A stretch of DNA of 64,000 nt from Hydractinia symbiolongicarpus (taxonomy: Eukaryota > Cnidaria > Hydrozoa > Anthoathecata > Hydractiniidae): assembly GCF_029227915.1 (NCBI RefSeq), contig NC_079885.1:2046001-2110000 (forward strand), given 5' to 3'. Position 1 is the first letter of the stretch. The number at the start of each line of letters is the position of its first letter. The notes under the pieces were generated by a model. It did no database searches. It had not been told where the DNA came from and saw only the letters and a list, made by a program, of their open reading frames with translations. Position numbers and translations under genes: made by a program. Below, piece after piece: positions 10,444 to 22,233 of this stretch.

Positions 10444-13400
10444 TTCGTTCGAGAAATGAGTTTACTCACTGGGTACTTTCCTCGTATACTTTTGACTATA
10501 CGGACCGAGTCCGGGATTTACGGGAAATCGCGGGTTTTCGTTTGCCGGCGATTAAACTTCTTTTATTCAGCGTCTCATCAAAAATGAAAACATTTTTGAA
10601 AACTACAAGTCTCATGCGTTTTAGTGGTGAAAAAATAATTTAAAAAATCGTTCGGGAAATGAGTTTACACCCTGGGTACTCTCTTTGTATACTTTTGACT
10701 ATACGGGCCGAGTCCGGTATTTACGGGAAATCGCAGGTTTTTGTTTGCCGGCGATTAAACTTCTTTTATTCAGCGTCTCATCAAAAATGAAAACATTTTT
10801 GAAAACTACAAGTCTCATGCGTTTTAGTGGTGAAAAAATAACTTAAAAAATCGTTCGGGAAATGAGTTTACTCCCTGTGTCCTTTCTTTGTATACTTTTG
10901 ACTATACAGGCCGGGTCCGGGGTTTACGGGAAATGGCGGGTTTTCGTTTGCCGGCGATTAAACTTCTTTTATTTAGCGTCTCATCAAAAATGAAAAGATT
11001 TTTGAAAACTACCAGTCTCAAGCGTTTTAGTGGTGAAAAGATAATTTAAAAAATCGTTTTGGAAATGAGTTTACACCCTGGGTACTTTCTTTGTATACAT
11101 TCCACTATACGGGCCAAGCCCGGGATTTACTGGAAATCGCGGGTTTTCGTTTGCCGGCGATTAAACCACTTTCATTAAGCGTCTCATCAAAAATGAAAAT
11201 ATTTCTGAAAACTACAAGTCTCATGCGTTTTAGTGGTGAAAAAATAATTTAAAAATTCGTTCGGGAAATGAGTTTACTCACTGGGTACTTTCCTTGTATA
11301 CTTTTGACTATACGGGCCGAGTACGGGATTTACGGGAAATCGCGGGTTTCCGTTTGCCGGCGATTAAACTTCTTTTATTCAGCGTCTCATCAAAAATGAA
11401 AACATTTTTGAAAACTACAAGTCTCATGCGTTTTAGTGGTGAAAAAATAATTTAAAAAATCGTTTGGGAAATGAGTTTACACCCTGGGAACTCTCTTTGT
11501 ATACTTTTGACTATACGGGCCGAGTCCGGGATTTACGGGAAATCGCAGGTTTTCGTTTGCCGGCGATTTAACTTTTTCATTCAGCGTCTCATCAAAAATG
11601 AAAACATTTTTGAAACTACAAGTCTCATGCGTTTTAGTGGTGAAAAAATAATTTAAAAATTCGTTAGGGAAATGAGTTTACTCACTGGGTACTTTCCTTG
11701 TATACTTTTGACTATACGGGCCGAGACCGGGATTTACGGGAAATCGCGGATTTTCGTTTGCCGGCGATTAAACTTCTTTTATTCAGCGTCCCATCAAAAA
11801 TGAAAACATTTTTAAAAACTACAAGTCTCATGGGCTTGCGTGGTGAAATAATAATTTAAAAAATCGTTAGGGAAATGAGTTTACTCACTGGGTACTTTCC
11901 TTGTATACTTTTGACTATACGGGCCGAGACCGGGATTTACGGGAAATCGCGGATTTTCGTTTGCCGGCGATTTAACTTTTTCATTCAGCGTCTCATCAAA
12001 AATGAAAACATTTTTAAAACTACAAGTCTCATGCGTTTTAGTGGTGAAAAAATAATTTAAAAATTCGTTAGGGAAATGAGTTTACTCACTGGGTACTTTC
12101 CTTGTATACTTTTGACTATACGGGCCGAGACCGGGATTTACGGGAAATCGCGGATTTTCGTTTGCCGGCGATTAAACTTCTTTTATTCAGCGTCCCATCA
12201 AAAATGAAAACATTTTTAAAAACTAAAAGTCTCATGGGCTTGCGTGGTGAAATAATAATTTAAAAAATCGTTTGGGAAATGAGTTTACTCCCTGGGTACT
12301 TTCTTTCTATACTTTTGACTATACGGGCCGAGTCCGGGATTTACGGGAAATCGCATGTTTTCGTTTGCAGGCGATTAAACTTCTTTTATTCAGCGTCTCA
12401 TCAAAAATGAAAACATTTTTGAAAACTACAAGTCTCATGCGTTTTAGTGTTGAAAAAATAATTTAAAAAATCGTTCGGGAAATGAGTTTACACCCTGGGT
12501 ACTCTCTTTGTATACTTTTGACTATACGGGCCGAGTCCGGGATTTACGGGAAATCGCAGGTTTTCGTTTGCCGGCGATTTAACTTCTTTCATTCAGCGTC
12601 TCATCAAAAATGAAAACATTTTTGAAAACTACAAGTCTCATGCGTTTTAGTGCTGAAAAAATAATTTAAAAATTCGTTAGGGAAATGAGTTTACTCACTG
12701 GGTACTTTCCTTGTATACTTTTGACTATACGGGCCGATACCGGGATTTACGGGAAATCGCGGATTTTCGTTTGCCGGCGATTAAACTTCTTTTATTCAGC
12801 GTCCCATTAAAAATGAAAACATTTTTAAAAACTACAAGTCTCATGGGCTTGCGTGGTGAAATAATAATTTAAAAAATCGTTTGGGAAATGAGTTTACTCC
12901 CTGGGTACTTTCTTTGTATACTTTTGACTATACGGGCCGAGTACGTGATTTACGGGAAATCGCAGGTTTTCGTTTGCCGGCGATTAAACTTCTTTTATTC
13001 AGCGTCTCATCAAAAATGAAAACATTTTTGAAAACTACAAGTCTCATACGTTTTTGTGTTGAAAAAATAATTTAAAAATTCGTTCGGGAAATGAGTTTAC
13101 TCACTGGGTACTTTCCTTGTATACTTTTGACTATACGGGCCGAGTCCGGGATTTACGGGAAATCGCAGGTTTTGGTTTGCCGGCGATTTAACTTCTTTCA
13201 TTCAGCGTCTCATCAAAAATGAAAACATTTTTGAAAACTACAAGTCTCATGCGTTTTAGTGGTGAAAAAATAATTTAAAAATTCGTTAGGGAAATGAGTT
13301 TACTCACTGGGTACTTTCCTTGTATACTTTTGACTATACGGGCCGAGTCCGGGATTTACGGGAAATCGCAGGTTTTGGTTTGCCGGCGATTTAACTTCTT

Positions 13401-15512
13401 TCATTCAGCGTCTCATCAAAAATGAAAACATTTTTGAAAACTACAAGTCTCATGCGTTTTAGTGGTGAAAAAATAATTTAAAAATTCGTTAGGGAAATGA
13501 GTTTACTCACTGGGTACTTTCCTTGTATACTTTTGACTATACGGGCCGAGACCGGGATTTACGGGAAATCGCGGATTTTTGTTTGCCGGCGATTAAACTT
13601 CTTTTATTCAGCGTCCCATCAAAAATGAAAACATTTTTAAAAACTACAAGTCTCATGGGCTTCCTTGGTGAAATAATAATTTAAAAAATCGTTTGGGAAA
13701 TGAGTTTACTCCCTGGGTACTTTCTTTGTATACTTTTGACTATACGGGCCGAGTACGTGATTTACGGGAAATCGCAGGTTTTCGTTAGCCGGCGATTAAA
13801 CTTCTTTTATTCAGCGTCTCATCAAAAATGAAAACATTTTTGAAAACTACAAGTCTCATACGTTTTAGTGTTGAAAAAATAATTTAAAAATTCGTTCGGG
13901 AAATGAGTTTACTCACTGGGTACTTTCCTTGTATACCTTTAACTATACGGACCGAGTCCGGGATTTACTGGAAATCGCGGGTTTCCGTTTGCCGGCGATT
14001 AAACTTCTTTTATTCAGCGTCTCATCAAAAATGAAAACATTTTTAAAAACTACAAGTCTCATGGACTTTAGTGGTGAAATAATAATTTAAAAAATCTTTT
14101 GGGAAATGAGTTTACTCCCTGGGTACTTTCTTTGTATACTTTTGACTATACGTACCGAGTCCGGGATTTACGGGAAATCGCAGGTTTTCGTTTGCAGGCG
14201 ATTAAACTTCTTTTATTCAGCGTCTCATCAAAAATGAAAACATTTTTGAAAACTACAAGTCTCATGCGTTTTAGTGGTGAAAAAACAATTTAAAAAATCG
14301 TTCGGGAAATGAGTTTACACCCTGGGTACTCTCTTTGTATACTTTTGACTATACGGGCCGAGTCCGGGATTTACGGAAAATCGCAGGTTTTCGTTTGCCG
14401 GCGATTAAACTTCTTTCATTCAACGTCTCATCAAAAATGAAAACATTTTGAAAACTACAAGTCTCATGCGTTTTAGTGGTGAAAAAATAATTTAAAAATT
14501 CGTTAGGGAAATGAGTTTACTCACTGGGTACTTTCCTTGTATACTTTTGACTATACGGGCCGAGACCGGGATTTACGGGAAATCGCGGATTTTAGTTTCC
14601 CGGCGATTAAACTTCTTTTATTCAGCGTCCCATCAAAAATGAAAACATTTTTAAAAACTACAAGTCTCATTGGCTTTAGTGGTGAAATAATAATTTAAAA
14701 AATCGTTTGGGAAATGAGTTTACTCCCTGGGTACTTTCTTTGTATACTTTTGACTATACGGGCCGAGTACGGGATTTACGGGAAATCGCAGGTTTTCGTT
14801 TGCCGGCGATTAAACTTCTTTTATTCAGCGTCTCATCAAAAATGAAAACATTTGTGAAACCTCAAGTCTCATACGTTTTAGTGGTGAAAAAATAATTTAA
14901 AAATTCGTTCGGGAAATGAGTTTACTCACTGGGCACTTTCCTTGTATACTTTTAACTATACGGGCCGAGTCCGGGATTTACGGGAAATCGCGGGTTTTCG
15001 TTTGCCGGCGATTAAACTTCTTTTATTCAGCGTCTCATCAAAAATGAAAACATTTTTAAAAACTACAAGTCTCATGGGCTTTAGTGGTGAAATAATAATT
15101 TAAAAAATCGTTTGGGAAAGGAGTTTACTCCCTGGGTACTTTCTTTGTATACTTTTGACTATACGGGCCGAGTCCGGGATTTACGGGAAATCGCAGGTTC
15201 TCGTTTGCCGGCGATTTAACTTCTTTCATTCAGCGTCTCATCAAAAATGAAAACATTTTTGAAAACTACAAGTCTCATGCGTTTTAGTGGTGAAAAAATA
15301 ATTTAAAAATTCGTTAGGGAAATGAGTTTACTCACTGGGTACTTTCCTTGTATACTTTTGACTATACGGGCCGAGACCGGGATTTACGGGAAATCGCGGA
15401 TTTTAGTTTGCCGGCGATTAAACTTCTTTTATTCAGCGTCCCATCAAAAATGAAAACATTTTTAAAAACTACAAGTCTCATCGGCTTTAGTGGTGAAATA
15501 ATAATTTAAAAA
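10444..15512 (+). repeat. Satellite, mixed 9-mer and 4-mer relationships
   Basis: About 25 monomers without one dominant period. Segments recur at 1827 bp (12272 against 14099 and 12881 against 14707, nine monomers) and at 811 bp (14707 against 15518, four monomers). Local pairs are also present, for example adjacent near-identical monomers with CAGGTTTTGG at about 13165 and 13370. Some monomers have lost GT or gained short indels, for example GGCTTGCGTGG at about 11834 and TTTGTGAAACCTC at about 14851. No gene is seen. Confidence 0.85.
11040..11410 (+). other. Empty satellite site matching the retrotransposon insertion site
   Basis: This monomer pair carries the same private variants as the flanks of the retrotransposon copies. 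GTTTTGGAAATGAG, ACTATACGGGCCAAGCCC and ATTAAACCACTTTCATTAAG lie on the left, and GAAAATATTTCTGAAAAC, TTCGTTCGG and GGTTTC on the right, but nothing is inserted between them. It is the closest visible paralogue of the pre-insertion site and places the insertion in the CTCATCAAAAATGAAAA segment at about 11182-11198. It is read from satellite variants, so it is a paralogous empty site rather than an allele. Confidence 0.7.
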
Positions 15513-16869
15513 ATCGTTTGGGAAATGAGTTTACTCCCTGGGTACTTTCTTTGTATACTTTTGACTATACGGGCCAAGTACGGGATTCACGGGAATTCGC
15601 AGGTTTTCGTTTGCCGGCGATTAAACTTCTTTTATTCAGCGTCTCATCAAAAATGAAAACATTTTTAAAAACTACAAGTCTCATACGTTTCAGTGGTGAA
15701 AAAATAATTTAAAAATTCGTTCGGGAAATGAGTTTACTCACTGGGCACTTTCCTTGTATACTTTTAACTATACGGGCCGAGTCTGGGATTTACGGGAAAT
15801 CGCGGGTTTTCGTTTGCCGGCGATTAAACTTCTTTTATTCAGCGTCTCATCAAAAATGAAAACATTTTTAAAAACTACAAGTCTCATGGGCTTTAGTGGT
15901 GAAATAATAATTTAAAAAATCGTTTGGGAAAGGAGTTTACTCCCTGGGTACTTTCTTTGTATACTTTTGACTATACGGGCCGAGTCCAGGATTTACGGGA
16001 AATCGCAGGTTTTCGTTTGCCGGCGATTAAACTTCTTTTATTCAGCGTCTCATCAAAAATGAAAACATTTTTAAAAACTACAAGTCTCATGCGTTTTAGT
16101 GGTGAAAAAATAGTTTAAAAATTCGTTCGGGAAATGAGTTTACTCACTGGGTACTTTCCTTGTATACTTTTGACTATACGGGCCGAGTCAGGGATTTACG
16201 GGAAATCGCGGGTTTTTGTTTGCCGGCGATTAAACTTCTTTTATTCAGCGTCTCATCAAAAATGAAAACATTTTTGAAAACTACAAGTCTCATGCGTTTT
16301 AGTGGTGAAAAAATAATTTAAAAAATCGTTCGGGAAATGAGTTTACACCCTGGGTACTCTCTTTGTATACTTTTGACTATACGGGCCGAGTCCGGTATTT
16401 ACGGGAAAGCGCAGGTTTTCGTTTGCCGGCGATTAAACTTCTTTTATTCAACGTCTCATCAAAAATGAAAACATTTTTGAAAACTACAAGTCTCATGCGT
16501 TTTAGTGGTGAAAAAATAATTTAAAAAATCGTTCGGGAAATGAGTTTACTCCCTGGGTACTTTCTTTGTATACTTTTTACTATACAGGCCGAGTCCGGGG
16601 TTTACGGGAAATGGCGGGTTTTCGTTTGCCGGCGATTAAACTTCTTTTATTTAGCGTCTCATCAAAAATGAAAACATTTTTGAAAACTACCAGTCTCAAG
16701 CGTTTTAGTGGTGAAAAGATAATTTAAAAAATCGTTTTGGAAATGAGTTTACACCCTGGGTACTTCCTTTGTATACATTCGACTATACGGGCCAAGCCCG
16801 GGATTTACGGGAAATCGCGGGTTTTCGTTTGCCGGCGATTAAACCACTTTCATTAAGCGTCTCAACAAA

Positions 16870-16906
16870 AAATTTTTTTTTGATTTTTTTTTTTGATTTT
16901 CTCTTT
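16870..16906 (-). other. A-rich 3' tail of retrotransposon copy 1
   Basis: On the element's sense strand the end reads AAAATC, eleven A, TC, nine A, then a short T run and satellite. It is a tandem TC(A)n tail rather than a plain poly(A). It marks the 3' junction formed by target-primed reverse transcription. The same tail with the same run lengths occurs at about 22234-22270, as expected for duplication after insertion. Confidence 0.75.
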
Positions 16907-17022
16907 ATTTAACGTCGATAGATACAATAGTATTTAAATAACTAATTTAAATCGACAACAAAACGTAAAACAAGGCAAACAGCGATAAAAAATAAGAAAA
17001 ATAAATAAATAAATAAGTAAAG
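16907..17022 (-). other. Retrotransposon 3' UTR, copy 1
   Basis: About 116 bp lie between the ORF2 stop and the A-rich tail. They contain a short ATTT microsatellite (four to five units on the minus strand near 16997-17016). No polyadenylation signal is convincing on the sense strand. Confidence 0.6.
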
Positions 17023-19874
17023 TTAAAATATGTATGGTATATCCATGCATATTTTACAGGTGCAAACATCACCTTCCCAAAATTTTATTGAGCTACGGAA
17101 GGCTTCGAGAGAAGGAGCATTCTTTGTAGCGTCAGGGACAGATATCCATAGCTTCCCTGCAATATTTGATAAAGTATTTAAGCCATAGTACGTTGTCCGA
17201 CAAGTTGGTCGCCTGATCAAATTAAAGCAACGAAGGTTGTACTTGTTTTCCCTAACAGAAAATATCTCGTTCATATATAGAGGTGACAATCCATTTAAAA
17301 ATTTGTAAACCTCTTTCATTAAATTCTGTAAATTGATGATGTGAATATTTTTAACATTACATAAAGATAAAAGTTCATCGTAACTGCCATTTATATCGTC
17401 CTGTATGATTCTTAGACAACGTTCATGAATACGATTGATTCGATTATTCGCAACTTTTCCACAAAACATCCATACTAAGGGACAGTAAGAAAACTGAGAC
17501 AAAATAAATGAATTGAAGAGAAAACGCTTCATCTTGGGTGTCAAAAAGGAAGATATCCTTTGAAGCACGTTGAGTTTCCTACTAGCCTTATTACAGATGT
17601 TTTTGACATGCGAATGAAAGTTTAGTCTCGAGTCAATCGTAACACCAAGAAGCACTACAGACGATTTACACGCAATTTTCAAATGGTTAAATATCAAACT
17701 TTCATCGTGATGACCTAATACAATATATTGATACTTTTTCAAATTTATTGCTAAGTAATTTTCATAAAACCAATTATTAACTATGACCAAATTAGTAAGC
17801 AGTGTTTGTTTTACATCTTCTAATGAATTTTCACAAGCATATAAGGTGTCATCATCTGCAAAGTTACAAAGGGATGATTGAATAATGAACCAGAATAAAT
17901 CGTTTATAGAATAATTGAAGAAAGGAGGTCCTAAGATTGATCCTTGTGGAACTCCAACTTGAAGAGGAAGCCATTCGCTAAAAGAAGAATTTATTCTGGT
18001 TCTCTAAAAACGATTTTTCAAGTATGAGTGAATAAATAATAAAGAAGATTCAGAAAAACCATAGGCATGCAGCTTTGCAATAAGCAAATCATGGTTGATA
18101 GTATCAAAAGCTTTTGAAAGGTCCATTAGCACTGCTCCAACTACACCCTTATTATCAAGTGTGCTTTTCCATTGTTCAATCATTCGAATGAGAGCATATT
18201 GTGTATTATAACCCTTTCTGAAGCCTGATAGATGAGGGCTGAGTTTGTCATGCATAAAAGTGTGCATTTGATTAAGAATAATTCTTTCAAAAACCTTTGA
18301 TAAACAGGGAAGCAAGCTAACAGGTCTATAGTTCTCCTTATCATTACAGTCATCCTTCTTAAAAACAGGTATAACCTCTGCAAGTTTTAAATCATCAGGA
18401 AAAATATTAGACTGTAAACAAAAATTTATAATATTAGTGAGGATAGGAACAAAGATATGAATAAACTTTTTCAACATAAAAACTGGAAAATCACCACTAA
18501 CAGAAGATTTCTTTGCATCCATGTCTTTGATGACTTTGAGAACATCAGGCTGTTCAACCATCGAAAAATAGAACTTTTCATCATAACCCACATTTTCACG
18601 AATTTTCAAAATACTGATGTGATTAGTATACGAGTGGATTGCATCGTGAATGGTTGCTGTATGTGTATCATCGTTTGGTTTGATTGGTAAATTTTTCGTG
18701 ATGTTGGTGTAATATTCATTGAAGATTTTGCATAATTTTTGTTCGTCGGTGACTATCTTTTCTTTCTCAATTAAGATAATTTTGTTGGTGTTATAACTAA
18801 CGTTTGAAAACAATGGCTTGACAGACTTCCAGAACTTTTTATTATCAGTAATGCTTGTCATACGTAAACCCTTGAAATACGAACGTCTGGTTTTTCGTAA
18901 TAAGGAAACACAGTAGTTTCTCTGTCTAGTGAAGTTGGACCAATTTTCTTTTGATCGTGATTTGTTATATATGCGACGAAGTTTGGATCTGTGCATAATA
19001 GCTTTGCGAAGCTCCTTGGTGATAAAAGGTGCGTTATTGAATCTTAGTATTTTCTCTTTCAATGGTGCAAAATGGTTTAGCGTAGACTTGATGCATAAAT
19101 TGAATTGGTTAAAGTCGTAATTGTTCTCAAGTAATTTCAAAAAGTTCATTGATAATGTTCTTTCAAAATCAAAGTAGTCAATTTTGTTGTAATTTCTGTA
19201 GTGTTTCACATTGGGTCGCCTTTAATCACGTTCATTCTCATCACACTTCCAACAAATAAATGCCAATCTGATATGCCAGTTTCGATTGTTACACTATTTT
19301 TAAAGAAATTTGGTTGATTTGTTAATATGTGATCAATGCAAGAAGGCGAGGTACTTGACTTAAAGCAGGTTGGTGATTTGATTAGTCTATGGAGGTCGTA
19401 TGTTGAAATGAAGTTATCGAAATCTGTGTCACTTATTTCCATGTTTAAATCACCCATAATTATGATGTTTTCGTGATAGTTGAGATGTGAAATCAATACA
19501 TTTGCGATTTGAGTTAAAAAGTAGTAATTTTTTTGTAACGGTGGTTTATATGCACCGATTAAAAGCCATTTGCGTTTTCGAAGATTTATTTCGACAACTA
19601 AAACTTCGATATCATCCGGTAAAGTATATTTTCGCAACACTTTGAAGGGAATATTTTCATTTATATAGAGTAAAATACCGCCACCATGTCCATTTCTATC
19701 TTTCCTCAGAATTGCGTAATTATCTAACTTAAATTGAGCATCAGTGAACGATTCATCTATTTTCGTTTCAGTTAGAAGCAGAACATCAATATTGTGCTTG
19801 AAAGTTAAATCAATTGCTTCGAACTTGTTTCGCAACGAGTTTACGTTCAGATGACCGACTATCAAGTTACACAT
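17023..19874 (-). pseudogene. ORF2 endonuclease/reverse transcriptase, frameshifted and stop-interrupted
   Basis: ORF2 of the CR1-like element, which would nick target DNA and reverse-transcribe the element RNA. The N-terminal 220 residues form an APE-type endonuclease (HLNVNSLRNKF, LTETKID, GAYKPP, MGDLN, CIDHILTN, ISDWH), followed by reverse transcriptase blocks (NYRPVSLLPCLSKVFERI, SGFRKGYNTQ, LMDLSKAFDTINH, VGVPQGSILGP, FADD) and a thumb/C-terminal region (LLGVTIDSRLNF, SYCPLVWMFC). Two lesions are visible. A 1-bp deletion at about 19210 (CACATTGGG against CACAATTGGG in copy 2) ends the first frame at 19206. An in-frame TAG at 18004-18006 lies just before the VGVPQGS block. Apparent starts at 19209 (GTG) and about 17790 (TTG) are internal codons. 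The gene cannot produce an active full-length enzyme as written. Confidence 0.9.
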
Positions 19875-19973
19875 GTTACTGCGACGTAGAGTGAAAATAT
19901 CATATGTTGAATCAAAAGTATCTGAGGCAGTGTTCGGTGGATCTGTGTCGTAAATTTCGACAGGTTTTTTGTG

Positions 19974-20404
19974 TCAATCTTCAATCACCTGTAGAAAGTT
20001 CCGAGACAATATTGAAGTCCCTTTCATATTTAGGTGAAGGCGACTTCTATTTAAATGCAAGTCGGGGTTTATATTATCATTATTGATAAAGCCGATGTTT
20101 CTTTGTTCGCAAAGATGAGCGAGAGATTTGTTGACTGCCATCACCTTTTCATTTAGTCTGTCTTTTCGTTGAATTATGCCCGATATCATTACATTATTTT
20201 CACCAGATTTCAATTTAATAGCCAATTTTACTATGTTTTGAGCAATTTGATCGGTTTCGATTCTATTAAGATCGTTAGTGCCACAATGAATAATAATGTT
20301 ATCGGGAGACATGTTTGTAGTTGGTATTGCGTAACTTTCCATGCATTTAGTCGTGGCTCCAGAGAAGGATTTCACTATAATCTTGTTCTCGTGATGATGA
20401 AATG
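19974..20404 (-). pseudogene. ORF1 C-terminal fragment with SGNH esterase domain, copy 1
   Basis: This is the carboxy-terminal part of CR1-type ORF1. The IIIHCGTNDL motif (SGNH block III) and the LHLNMKG motif (block V, presumed catalytic His) are present. The block I Gly-Asp-Ser segment is absent because the element is 5'-truncated. The open frame runs without a start through HHHEN into the flanking satellite; the first apparent start (GTG at 20373-20375) is an ordinary Val codon. ORF1 esterase domains are typical of CR1 and some L2 elements; the role is thought to be in RNP function or membrane/lipid contact. The stop lies about 99 bp upstream of the ORF2 ATG. Confidence 0.85.
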
Positions 20405-22233
20405 AAAATGAAAATATTTCTGAAAACTACAAGTCTCATGCGTTTTAGTGGTGAAAAAATAATTTAAAAATTCGTTCGGAAATGAGTCTACTCACTGGGT
20501 ACTTTCCTTGTATACTTTTGACTATACGGGCCGAGTCCGGGATTTACGGGAAATCACGGGTTTCTGTTTGCCGGCGATTAAACTTCTTTTATTCAGCGTA
20601 TCATCAAAAATGAAAACATTTTTAAAAACTACAAGTCTCATGGGCTTTAGTGGTGAAATAATAATTTAAAAAATCGTTTGGGAAATGAGTTTACTCCCTG
20701 GGTACTTTCTTTGTATACTTTTGACTATACGGGCCGAGTCCGGGATTTACGGGAAATCGCAGGTTTTCGTTTGCAGGCGATTAAACTTCTTTTATTCAGC
20801 GTCTCATCAAAAATGAAAACATTTTTGAAAACTACAAGTCTCATGCGTTTTAGTGGTGAAATAATAATTTAAAAAATCGTTTGGGAAATGAGTTTACTCC
20901 CTGGGTATTTTCTTTGTATACTTTTGACTATACGGGCCGAGTACGGGATTTACGGGAAATCGCAGGTTTTCGTTTGCCGGCGATTAAACTTCTTTTATTC
21001 AGCGTCTCATCAAAAATGAAAACATTTTTGAAAACTACAAGTCTCATACGTTTTAGTGGTGAAAAAATAATTTAAAAATTCGTTCGGGAAATGAGTTTAC
21101 TCACTGGGCACTTTCCTTGTATACTTTGAACTATACGGGCCGAGTCTGGGATTTACGGGAAATCGCGGGTTTTCGTTTGCCGGCGATTAAACTTCTTTTA
21201 TTCAGCGTCTCATCAAAAATGAAAACATTTTTAAAAACTACAAGTCTCATGGGCTTTAGTGGTGAAATAATAATTTAAAAAATCGTTTGGGAAAGGAGTT
21301 TACTCCCTGGGTACTTTCTTTGTATACTTTTGACTATACGGGCCGAGTCCAGGTTTTACGGGAAATCGCAGGTTTTCGTTTGCCGGCGATTAAACTTCTT
21401 TTATTCAGCGTCTCATCAAAAATGAAAACATTTTTAAAAACTACAAGTCTCATGCGTTTTAGTGGTGAAAAAATAATTTAAAAATTCGTTCGGGAAATGA
21501 GTTTACTCACTGGGTACTTTCCTTGTATACTTTTGACTATACGGGCCGAGTCAGGGATTTACGGGAAATCGCGGGTTTTTGTTTGCCGGCGATTAAACTT
21601 CTTTTATTCAGCGTCTCATCAAAAATGAAAACATTTTTGAAAACTACAAGTCTCATGCGTTTTAGTGGTGAAAAAATAATTTAAAAAATCGTTCGGGAAA
21701 TGAGTTTACACCCTGGGTACTCTCTTTGTATACTTTTGACTATACGGGCCGAGTCCGGTATTTACGGGAAATCGCAGGTTTTCGTTTGCCGGCGATTAAA
21801 CTTCTTTTATTCAACGTCTCATCAAAAATGAAAACATTTTTGAAAACTACAAGTCTCATGCGCTTTAGTGGTGAAAAAATAATTTAAAAAATCGTTCGGG
21901 AAATGAGTTTACTCCCTGGGTACTTTCTTTGTATACTTTTTACTATACAGGCCGCGTCCGGGGTTTACGGGAAATGGCGGGTTTTTTGTTTGCCGGCGAT
22001 TAAACTTCTTTTATTTAGCGTCTCATCAAAAATGAAAACATTTTTGAAAACTACCAGTCTCAAGCGTTTTAGTGGTGAAAAGATAATTTAAAAAATCGTT
22101 TTGGAAATGAGTTTACACCCTGGGTACTTCCTTTGTATACATTCGACTATACGGGCCAAGCCCGGGATTTACGGGAAATCGCGGGTTTTCGTTTGCCGGC
22201 GATTAAACCACTTTCATTAAGCGTCTCAACAAA

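Larger units (their letters stand above)
16870..20405 (-). mobile_element. CR1/L2-like non-LTR retrotransposon, 5'-truncated, copy 1
   Basis: A 3.54-kb non-LTR retrotransposon lies on the minus strand inside the satellite. In sense order it has the C-terminal part of ORF1 (SGNH esterase), about 99 bp of spacer, ORF2 (endonuclease plus reverse transcriptase), a 3' UTR of about 120 bp, and an A-rich tail. The 5' end is truncated inside ORF1, as is usual after target-primed reverse transcription. The target is the A-rich CTCATCAAAAATGAAAA of a monomer. Any target-site duplication is no more than 4-5 A/T bases and cannot be told from microhomology. The wording of both ORFs fits the CR1/L2 group of animals; clade assignment needs a tree. 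It is dead as an autonomous element. Confidence 0.9.
15513..20876 (+). repeat. 5.36-kb compound higher-order repeat containing retrotransposon, copy 1
   Basis: A unit of about nine satellite monomers plus one CR1-like retrotransposon. Left-flank variants (a monomer with GAGTACGGG, then one with TCACTGGGCACTTTCC and GAGTCTGGG, then one with GGGAAAGGAG) recur 5363-5364 bp downstream, as does the whole retrotransposon. The preceding monomer at about 15310 does not match 20676, which sets the left edge near 15.5 kb. The element has become part of the satellite repeat unit. Confidence 0.8.

Noticed and set aside
18180-18383. 67-codon minus-strand frame inside ORF2 (also 23544-23747)
   Set aside because: It overlaps the reverse transcriptase coding frame in another register, so it is a shadow of that gene.
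18457-18690. Plus-strand frames inside the retrotransposon copies (18457-18690, 18929-19120, 19904-20086, 20169-20405 and their duplicates)
   Set aside because: They lie antisense to ORF1 and ORF2, which have clear domain motifs; no independent signal supports them.
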